DNA of 6,266 bases, from contig URTA01000089.1 in the NCBI GenBank assembly GCA_900550645.1, positions 1 through 6,266 on the forward strand, given 5' to 3'. Position numbers and translations under genes: made by a program. The number at the start of each line of letters is the position of its first letter. Within the stretch, counting starts at the first letter, position 1. Origin of the DNA: an uncultured Porphyromonadaceae bacterium. Its GTDB lineage: Bacteria > Bacteroidota > Bacteroidia > Bacteroidales > Muribaculaceae. Positions 1 to 5,208 of the stretch are shown here, piece after piece. The notes beneath the pieces are model-generated. The model ran no database searches, was not told the origin of the DNA, and saw nothing but the letters and a program-made list of their open reading frames with translations.

Positions 1-232
1 CGATGCGGCGGTACGCCTCGGCTCTCCCCTCCTGCTCCTCCGTGAAGCATTTCAGCGCGTAGCAACGCCCGGTTTTCGGGTCGCGCATCTTGAAGACGAC
101 GGCAAACGCGCCGCTGCTGCGGTACGGCTCGCCGTGCTTGTCAGCCACCGGCTCGAGGTGCGCCAGTTTGTCGAGGTTGCTCGCCGCATCCTGTATGGCG
201 CGGACGTATTCCGAAATCAGCGGGTACTGCAT
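1..232 (-). CDS. N-terminal fragment of a eukaryotic-like protein kinase (cut by window edge)
   Basis: Read on the minus strand from the ATG at 232, the frame stays open for 77 codons to the edge, beginning MQYPLISEYVRAIQDAASNL. Two kinase landmarks are visible: a glycine-loop-like stretch SSGAFAVVFKM (residues 39-49) and, after a short strand, YALKCF, whose K61 fits the ATP-anchoring lysine. The following EEQEGRAEAYRRI suits the start of helix C. Bacteroidales proteins with this type of N-terminus often continue into a kinase domain and then WG repeats or other sensor modules; that is family knowledge, since the catalytic loop and the rest of the chain lie outside the window. It is therefore unknown whether the enzyme is active or a pseudokinase. 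The start is supported by a Bacteroidetes-type promoter just upstream. The gene diverges from the NERD gene. Confidence 0.75.
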   Translation of the reverse strand, partial: MQYPLISEYVRAIQDAASNLDKLAHLEPVADKHGEPYRSSGAFAVVFKMRDPKTGRCYALKCFTEEQEGRAEAYRRI

Positions 233-257
233 CTGTCTTGGCTCTTGGTTTCGCCGA

Positions 258-289
258 CAAAGTTAGCCATTTCGTCCCGATTACGCAAC
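258..289 (-). promoter_or_regulatory. Bacteroidetes-type promoter of the kinase gene
   Basis: On the minus strand, TAACTTTG (258-265) matches the -7 consensus TAnnTTTG. A GTTG (286-289) lies upstream and supplies the TTG of the -33 element, with 20 bases between the TTG and the -7 box. Transcription would start near 250-254, leaving a leader of about 20 nt before the ATG at 232. No Shine-Dalgarno sequence is evident, as is usual in this phylum. Confidence 0.6.
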
Positions 290-311
290 TGGGGTCTTGA
301 CAATTGGGTTT

Positions 312-365
312 AGCTATTATGGCTATTATGGCTATTATGGCTATTATGGCTGTAATGGCTATTAT
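312..365. repeat. Six tandem 9-bp units (GGCTATTAT) between divergent genes
   Basis: The units are AGCTATTAT (312-320), three exact copies of GGCTATTAT (321-347), GGCTGTAAT (348-356) and GGCTATTAT (357-365). The array lies between the kinase promoter (258-289) and the NERD -7 box (459-466), inside a 274-bp region without a convincing gene. Exact adjacent copies suggest slippage, so copy number may vary between strains. The period of 9 keeps frame and would read as Gly-Tyr-Tyr repeats in an overlapping frame, but that frame has only a TTG start and looks non-coding. The rest of the region (366-458) shows nothing I can name. Confidence 0.9.
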
Positions 366-458
366 AGCTTAGCCGACAATCAACTAACAATCAGTCGAAT
401 GGCGTACCATGCCCCCTACCCTGCCAGCGCAAACGCACGCCGCTTCAAATTAATTCGT

Positions 459-466
459 TATATTTG
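459..466 (+). promoter_or_regulatory. -7 element of the NERD gene promoter
   Basis: TATATTTG followed by CACCG is a full match to the Bacteroidetes -7 box TAnnTTTG. The expected -33 TTG is not clear: about 20 bases upstream the sequence is GCAC, so this promoter may be weak or need an activator. Transcription would start near 471-474, giving a leader of about 35 nt before the ATG at 507. Confidence 0.55.
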
Positions 467-506
467 CACCGTCATCTGAAGCCTACAAATCACAGAGATT
501 CAGTTT

Positions 507-1238
507 ATGACAATATTAATAGTCATCGCAATCTTCGCGCTCCTATATTATTTGAGGACTAAACTGCCTCAAATAAAAGGCCGCATGGGCGAAAAGAGCG
601 TGGCTCTCTCCCTGTCGTTTTTGCCAGACGAAGAATATATAATCCTGAACAACATACTGTTAAAGTCTGGAAACTATTCGTGCCAGATAGACCATATAGT
701 CATCTCAATCTACGGCATCTTCGTAATTGAGACGAAAACATACAAAGGCTGGATCTATGGCAATACCGACAAGCAATACTGGACACAGAACATTTGGGGC
801 AACAAGTACAGGCTCTACAATCCCATTTGGCAGAATGAGAGACATGTACGATTTCTGCAACGGCTATTGCAGGGTCATCAATACCCCGTCTATTCGGCGG
901 TAGTATTTCTGAACACTTCTTCTATCAGGCTGTATGGCGAAGGAGGCAATGTATTGTGGAGGGAAGAATTGAAACCATACATATATCAGTACCGGGACAT
1001 TGTGATGAGCATCGATGATTGCCGGCAGATTGCCGATTACCTGACGCAGCTCAATGTCACGGACAAGGAAGGCAGACAATCACACATCCTCTATGCGCAG
1101 CAAGCAGCCATGAAAAATGACTGCTTGACGGAGAACGACCGATGCCCCAGATGCGGCGGCACGCTCATACAACGGCACGGCCGCTACGGCACATTTTTAG
1201 GGTGCAGCAATTATCCGAACTGCAGGTTCACAAAATGA
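507..1238 (+). CDS. Membrane-anchored NERD-domain protein with topoisomerase-type zinc finger
   Basis: The 243-residue protein starts with a hydrophobic segment (residues 1-16, MTILIVIAIFALLYY) followed by basic residues, which fits a single N-terminal membrane anchor with the rest in the cytoplasm. Residues about 24-140 match a NERD (nuclease-related) domain: GRMGEKSV with E29, QIDHIVIS with D62, and GIFVIETKTYKGWIYG with E75 and K77. These are the spaced acidic residues and lysine expected of a PD-(D/E)XK-like nuclease core. Residues 213-239 form a topoisomerase IA-type C4 zinc finger: CPRC (C213, C216) and CSNYPNC (C233, C239). Together they suggest a nucleic-acid-binding, possibly DNA-cleaving protein; no substrate or pathway is established for this architecture. 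The ATG at 507 is preferred because it follows the promoter at 459-466 and begins the anchor. The gene is more A+T-rich than its neighbours (24 of 60 G+C at 661-720, against 39 of 60 at 2341-2400 in nifJ), a hint of transfer. It diverges from the kinase gene and ends just before a terminator hairpin. Confidence 0.85.
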   Translation: MTILIVIAIFALLYYLRTKLPQIKGRMGEKSVALSLSFLPDEEYIILNNILLKSGNYSCQIDHIVISIYGIFVIETKTYKGWIYGNTDKQYWTQNIWGNKYRLYNPIWQNERHVRFLQRLLQGHQYPVYSAVVFLNTSSIRLYGEGGNVLWREELKPYIYQYRDIVMSIDDCRQIADYLTQLNVTDKEGRQSHILYAQQAAMKNDCLTENDRCPRCGGTLIQRHGRYGTFLGCSNYPNCRFTK

Positions 1239-1247
1239 ACTATATTG

Positions 1248-1357
1248 AAAAAGAGCAACCTTGCGACTGCTCTTTTCCATCCGCGCCTGCAGATGCCTAA
1301 AATCGTTGCTTTCGCCCCGAAGTATTTCTTTGAGGGGGAAACCTGCCCCCATTTGAC
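1248..1357 (-). ncRNA. Candidate small RNA, about 110 nt
   Basis: The interval is inferred from signals on both sides: a strong minus-strand promoter at 1362-1392 and an intrinsic terminator at 1249-1276 with a U-tract ending near 1248. The predicted RNA would start near 1355-1358. Close to its 5' end it has a hairpin of five G-C pairs (1346-1350 with 1334-1338, 7-base loop), and it ends in the terminator stem. The middle (about 1280-1330) holds only short weak pairings. It is not a recognisable tRNA, SRP RNA, 6S RNA, tmRNA or riboswitch. A minus-strand frame from the ATG at 1350-1352 runs through the terminator into the antisense of the NERD gene, so a peptide product seems unlikely, though not excluded. 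Its position between two convergent genes, each with its own terminator, is what an independent RNA gene would look like. Exact ends are approximate and there is no expression evidence. Confidence 0.5.
1249..1276. terminator. Bidirectional intrinsic terminator
   Basis: AAAAGAGCA (1249-1257) pairs perfectly with TGCTCTTTT (1268-1276) around a 10-base loop, giving a 9-bp stem. On the plus strand the U-rich 3' arm ends ten bases or so of stem that begins 11 bases after the NERD stop codon, so it can end the NERD transcript. On the minus strand the downstream arm reads GCTCTTTTTC, an equally good U-tract, and can end a leftward transcript such as the candidate small RNA. Confidence 0.8.
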
Positions 1358-1392
1358 AGTGCAAAATTAGCAATAATTTCCTCTCTGTCAAA
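1352..1392. repeat. 8-bp inverted repeat framing the orphan promoter
   Basis: TTTGACAG (1352-1359) and CTGTCAAA (1385-1392) are exact reverse complements separated by 25 bases. The right arm overlaps the -33 box and the left arm covers the predicted transcription start. It could be a pair of half-sites for a regulator; at this length it could also arise by chance. Confidence 0.5.
1362..1392 (-). promoter_or_regulatory. Orphan Bacteroidetes-type promoter within the convergent gap
   Basis: On the minus strand TTTG (1389-1392), a 19-base spacer and TAATTTTG (1362-1369) match the -33 and -7 elements. The match is about as good as that of the nifJ promoter. It points leftward, away from nifJ and toward the 3' end of the oppositely oriented NERD gene, so it serves neither neighbour and probably drives the candidate small RNA. 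Confidence 0.6.
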
Positions 1393-1413
1393 ATATCAAC
1401 ACCGCTTTCGCGG

Positions 1414-1461
1414 AAAAAGTTCGACTGCGAGGGTGCGTCATGATGAGTGGCGCACCCTCGC
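1414..1461 (-). terminator. Probable terminator of nifJ
   Basis: GCGAGGGTGCG (1427-1437) and CGCACCCTCGC (1451-1461) form a perfect 11-bp G+C-rich stem with a 13-base loop, beginning 19 bases after the nifJ stop codon. Read on the minus strand, a run of five T (1414-1418) follows the stem after eight bases, a looser arrangement than the ideal. A second small hairpin, CCGC/GCGG (1402-1413), sits immediately beyond that run. Confidence 0.65.
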
Positions 1462-1479
1462 GGTATGTGGGGATCTGGG

Positions 1480-4400
1480 TCAGTCTTTGCGCAACGCGGT
1501 CTCGGCTGGCGTCAGCTCGGGGTCAATGCCCCAGTTCTGCTGCGAGAGGCGTTTGTAGTTGTTATACCGCCACTTAGCGTTGTCCTCGGCTGCGCGGAAG
1601 AGTTCGTCGGCCTCTGCGGGGTACAGCTTGGCAAGCGATGCGAAGCGCACCTCTCCTTTGAGGAACGAGGCAAACTTGCTCCAGTCGGGCTCTTTGCTGT
1701 CGAGCGAGAAGGGGTTCTTGCCTTCAGCCTCGGCGGCGGGGTTATAACGCCACAGATGCCAGTAGCCGCATTCGACGGCGAGCATCTCCTCTGCCTGGCT
1801 CTTGCCCATGCCGGCTTTCAGTCCATGGTTGATGCAGGGAGCGTATGCTATCACCAGCGAGGGACCGTCATACGCTTCTGCTTCACGTATAGCCTTCAGC
1901 GTCTGTGCATTGTCCGCACCCATTGCTACCTGTGCCACATAGACATAGCCGTATGTAGTCGCCATAAGGCCGAGGTCCTTCTTGCGTATGCGCTTGCCGG
2001 AAGCGGCAAACTTGGCGATAGCACCTATCGGCGTTGACTTGGATGACTGTCCGCCAGTGTTGGAGTACACTTCGGTGTCAAGCACGAGTATGTTGACATT
2101 CTCGCCAGAAGCAATCACATGGTCGAGACCGCCGTAGCCGATGTCGTAGCTTGCGCCGTCGCCGCCGATAATCCACTGGCTGCGCTTGGAGAAGTAGTGC
2201 GACAGGTTGAGCAGCGAATGATAGTAGCTGTCACCCTCGAGGCCGTTGGACTTGATGTATTCGGTTATCTTCTCGCCGGCAGCGCGTGAAGCGGCGGCAC
2301 CCTCGCGGCAATCGAGCCACTCGCGAGCCATAGCCTTGAACTCGGGCGCGGCGGAAGGATTTCCTTCTGCGCCTGAAAGGAGGTCAACGACACGCTCGCG
2401 CAACTTGCGGTAGGCGACGTGCATACCCAGACCGTACTCGCAGAAGTCCTCGAACAGGGAGTTTGCCCATGCCGGGCCGTGACCCTTCTCGTCGGTGCAA
2501 TAGGGCGTAGAGGGGACAGAGCCGGAGTATATCGACGAGCAACCGGTAGCGTTGGCCACCACCTGACGGTCACCGAAGAGCTGTGTTAGAAGTTTCACAT
2601 ACGGAGTCTCGCCGCAGCCGGAACAAGCGCCGGAATACTCGAAGAGGGGTGTCGCGAACTGGCTGTTCTTCACATTGAGCGTCGTGTCAACGAGCGACTG
2701 CTTGCTCTTGACGTTGCCGAAGCAGTAGTCCCAGAATTTCTGCACGCCGTATTCCTCCTCGATATGGTGCATCGACAAGGCTTTTTCGCCGCGCTTGCCG
2801 GGGCAAACATCGGCACAGTTGCCGCAGCCGAGGCAGTCAAGCACGTTCACCTGCTGGCGATAGCGCATACCAGCGAACTGCTTGCCGATAGCGGGAATGG
2901 TTTCGCCGTCAGCAAAGGGGGACTTCGTCATTTCCACCTCATCGAGGACGAATGGTCGAATAGCAGCGTGGGGGCATACAAACGAACACTTGTTGCACTG
3001 AATACAGTTGTCCGGGTTCCAGCGCGGCACGAAAGCAGCGACACCTCGCTTCTCGTAGCGGGCAGTGCCCTGCAGCCAAGTGCCGTCCTCAAGGCCGACA
3101 AAAGCCGAAGTTGGCAGCGAATCGCCGTCCTGGGCGTTGATGACCTCAACAACCTCCTTGATGAACTTCGGGTTGCCGTTGTCAGCAGCCTCGTCGTCGG
3201 GGAGTTCAGCCCAGGCGGCATCGATGGGCAGCTTGTGGTATTCGCCGCCACGGTCTACGGCTGCATAGTTCATGTTGACCACGTTCTCGCCCTTCTTGCC
3301 ATACGACTTGACAATGAACTTCTTCATCTCCGAAATGGCGAGGTCAACGGGGATTACCCCAGTGATGCGGAAGAATGCGCTCTGAAGAATGGTGTTGGTG
3401 CGGTTGCCGAGGCCAATCTCCTGTGCAATGCGGCTGGCGTTGATATAATAGAGCGTTATGCTGTTTGCTGCCAGATAGCGTTTCACGCGGTTGGGCAGGT
3501 TCTTGGCGAGTTCATCGCCCTCCCAGATAGTATTGAGCAGGAACGTGCCGCCGGGCTGCAACCCCTTCATAACATCATACATACGCAGGTATGCCTGGAC
3601 GTGGCAAGCCACGAAATTGGGCGTATTGACGAGGTATGTTGCGCGTATGGGGTGGTTGCCGAAACGCAGGTGCGAGCACGTAAAGCCACCCGATTTCTTG
3701 GAGTCGTAAGAGAAATACGCCTGGCAATACTTGTCAGTGTTCTCCCCTATTATCTTCACGGAGTTCTTGTTTGCGCCGACAGTGCCGTCTGCGCCGAGGC
3801 CGTAAAACTTGGCCTCGAAAAGCCCCTCGTTGTCAACTGGGAACTCCGGCACTTCTGGAAGCGACAGGAAAGTCACGTCATCGACGATGCCCACGGTGAA
3901 GTTGTTCTTCGGTTCAGGGAGGGCTAGGTTGTCAAACACAGCCTGTATCTGCGCGGGGGTGGTGTCCTTTGAGCTCAACCCGTATCTGCCGCCTACGATT
4001 AGGGGAGCGTCCTCCACTCCGTAGAAGCAGTTCTTCACGTCCATGTAGAGCGGCTCGCCGACGCTGCCCGGCTCTTTGGTGCGGTCAAGCACGGCAATGC
4101 GCTTGGCAGTCTTGGGGACAGCAGCGAGGAAATGGCGGGCGGAGAAGGGACGATACAGGTGAACGCTCACCAGTCCGACTTTCTCGCCACGCGAGCGGAG
4201 CAGGTCAACTATCTGCTGTGCAGCCTGTGTGACAGACCCCATAGCAATGATGACACGCTCGGCCTCGGGGTCGCCGTAGTAGTCGAACAACCCGTAATTG
4301 CGGCCTGTGATGCGGTTGATCTCGTTGATGTACTGCTCAACTATTTCGGGGACAGCATCATAGAACGGATTGCACGATTCGCGATGCTGGAAGTATACGT

Positions 4401-5073
4401 CGGGGTTTTCAGCCATGCCTCGTGCCACCGGGGCATCGGGGTTGAGGGCAAACTTGCGGAAGCGGTCTAGAGCCTCGCGGTCGATAAGCGGCATGAGGTC
4501 TTCCTGGCTCATCTCTTCAACCTTCTGTATCTCGTGGCTGGTGCGGAAGCCGTCGAAGAAGTTAATGAACGGCACACGGCTCTTGATAGTCGCAAGGTGC
4601 GGCACGGCGGCAAGGTCCATGACCTCCTGCACCGAGCCCTCGCAGAAGAGGGCAAAGCCAGTCTGGCGCGTCGCCATGACATCCTGGTGGTCGCCGAAGA
4701 TGCTCAATGCGTGCGACGCGAGAGCGCGAGCCGACACGTGGAACACGCACGGCAGCAGCTCGCCGGCAATCTTGTACATATTCGGAATCATCAGCAGCAG
4801 ACCCTGCGATGCTGTGTATGTGGTTGTGAGCGCACCAGCCTGCAATGAACCGTGAACGGCTCCGGCGGCACCGGCCTCACTCTGCATCTCCTGAACACGC
4901 ACTGTCTCGCCGAAAAGGTTCTTTCTCCCGGCAGCAGACCAGTCATCGACACACTCCGCCATGGTTGACGAAGGCGTAATGGGATAGATAGCAGCGACTT
5001 CAGTAAACATGTAGCTGACATGAGCCGCAGCCTGGTTCCCGTCACAAGTCAGGAATTTCTTTGTTTTACCCAT
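1480..5073 (-). CDS. nifJ: Pyruvate:ferredoxin (flavodoxin) oxidoreductase
   Basis: This complete 1197-residue protein is a single-chain PFOR of normal length. It oxidatively decarboxylates pyruvate with CoA to acetyl-CoA and CO2 and passes electrons to ferredoxin or flavodoxin, the main pyruvate route in cytoplasm of strict anaerobes. Domains in order: the N-terminal domain with YPITPSSTMAE (30-40, T33), catalytic-type E66 and R116; a transketolase C-terminal-like domain (about 260-420); the gamma-type domain (about 430-640); the EKR linker (674-676); a two-cluster ferredoxin domain with C690, C693, C696, C700 and C747, C750, C753, C757; and the thiamine-diphosphate domain. That last domain has the proximal-cluster cysteines C817, C820, C845 and C1080 and the GDG (971-973) to NTGG (1005-1008) cofactor motif. 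All three [4Fe-4S] clusters can thus be assigned. The GDG is followed by ASYDIG where the Desulfovibrio enzyme has WAYDIG, a mild substitution. The ATG at 5073 follows an A+T-rich leader and a clear promoter. The gene appears monocistronic, ending in its own hairpin. Confidence 0.97.
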   Translation of the reverse strand: MGKTKKFLTCDGNQAAAHVSYMFTEVAAIYPITPSSTMAECVDDWSAAGRKNLFGETVRVQEMQSEAGAAGAVHGSLQAGALTTTYTASQGLLLMIPNMYKIAGELLPCVFHVSARALASHALSIFGDHQDVMATRQTGFALFCEGSVQEVMDLAAVPHLATIKSRVPFINFFDGFRTSHEIQKVEEMSQEDLMPLIDREALDRFRKFALNPDAPVARGMAENPDVYFQHRESCNPFYDAVPEIVEQYINEINRITGRNYGLFDYYGDPEAERVIIAMGSVTQAAQQIVDLLRSRGEKVGLVSVHLYRPFSARHFLAAVPKTAKRIAVLDRTKEPGSVGEPLYMDVKNCFYGVEDAPLIVGGRYGLSSKDTTPAQIQAVFDNLALPEPKNNFTVGIVDDVTFLSLPEVPEFPVDNEGLFEAKFYGLGADGTVGANKNSVKIIGENTDKYCQAYFSYDSKKSGGFTCSHLRFGNHPIRATYLVNTPNFVACHVQAYLRMYDVMKGLQPGGTFLLNTIWEGDELAKNLPNRVKRYLAANSITLYYINASRIAQEIGLGNRTNTILQSAFFRITGVIPVDLAISEMKKFIVKSYGKKGENVVNMNYAAVDRGGEYHKLPIDAAWAELPDDEAADNGNPKFIKEVVEVINAQDGDSLPTSAFVGLEDGTWLQGTARYEKRGVAAFVPRWNPDNCIQCNKCSFVCPHAAIRPFVLDEVEMTKSPFADGETIPAIGKQFAGMRYRQQVNVLDCLGCGNCADVCPGKRGEKALSMHHIEEEYGVQKFWDYCFGNVKSKQSLVDTTLNVKNSQFATPLFEYSGACSGCGETPYVKLLTQLFGDRQVVANATGCSSIYSGSVPSTPYCTDEKGHGPAWANSLFEDFCEYGLGMHVAYRKLRERVVDLLSGAEGNPSAAPEFKAMAREWLDCREGAAASRAAGEKITEYIKSNGLEGDSYYHSLLNLSHYFSKRSQWIIGGDGASYDIGYGGLDHVIASGENVNILVLDTEVYSNTGGQSSKSTPIGAIAKFAASGKRIRKKDLGLMATTYGYVYVAQVAMGADNAQTLKAIREAEAYDGPSLVIAYAPCINHGLKAGMGKSQAEEMLAVECGYWHLWRYNPAAEAEGKNPFSLDSKEPDWSKFASFLKGEVRFASLAKLYPAEADELFRAAEDNAKWRYNNYKRLSQQNWGIDPELTPAETALRKD

Positions 5074-5127
5074 AGTAGAAACTCTTTATAAAAACACAAT
5101 CTCGTTTTTCACCTGTAATATTCCACG

Positions 5128-5159
5128 CAAAGATAGGACAAATGTGCCACCCCCACAAA
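5128..5159 (-). promoter_or_regulatory. Promoter of nifJ
   Basis: On the minus strand TTTG (5156-5159), a 20-base spacer and TATCTTTG (5128-5135) give a full match to the Bacteroidetes -33/-7 pair. Transcription would start near 5120-5124, leaving an A+T-rich leader of about 50 nt with no evident riboswitch. The promoter lies within the 135-bp gap after the helicase gene, so nifJ need not depend on read-through; I see no convincing terminator for the helicase gene in that gap. Confidence 0.75.
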
Positions 5160-5167
5160 TTTGAGGG
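5152..5167. promoter_or_regulatory. Imperfect palindrome over the nifJ -33 box
   Basis: CCC-A-CAAATTTG-A-GGG is symmetric apart from the A/A mismatch on each flank. The central CAAATTTG (5156-5163) is a perfect palindrome whose left half is the -33 TTTG on the minus strand. A protein bound here would compete with or contact RNA polymerase, so it may be an operator. No known regulator site is matched, and chance is a real alternative. Confidence 0.25.
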
Positions 5168-5208
5168 TTTGCGCGAACAATGAATTAACACTCTTTACAA
5201 ATGCCGCG

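Noticed and set aside
297..329. TTGACA followed by TATTAT, resembling a sigma70 promoter
   Set aside because: The possible spacers are 12 or 21 bases, not 16-18, and the window shows Bacteroidetes-type promoters instead. TATTAT is part of the tandem repeat.
312..365. CRISPR array
   Set aside because: The units are 9 bp, directly adjacent and without spacers, so this is a simple tandem repeat.
297..479. A 60-codon plus-strand frame with Gly-Tyr-Tyr repeats
   Set aside because: It begins with TTG, its repeats simply follow from the 9-bp DNA array, and its end overlaps the -7 box of the NERD gene; nothing else in it resembles a protein family.
1197..1391. Minus-strand frame of 64 codons in the convergent gap
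   Set aside because: It starts inside the orphan promoter, runs through the terminator hairpin and ends antisense to the NERD gene. A shorter version from the ATG at 1350-1352 has the same problem.
2764..3927. Long plus-strand open frame of 387 codons opposite nifJ
   Set aside because: It lies wholly antisense to a fully supported PFOR and has no recognisable domain; such frames arise from third-position G+C bias. The same applies to the frame at 1447-2037.
5081..5197. Direct repeat ACTCTTTA at 5081-5088 and 5190-5197
   Set aside because: Two 8-bp A+T-rich copies 109 bp apart without symmetry or a target-site context are compatible with chance.
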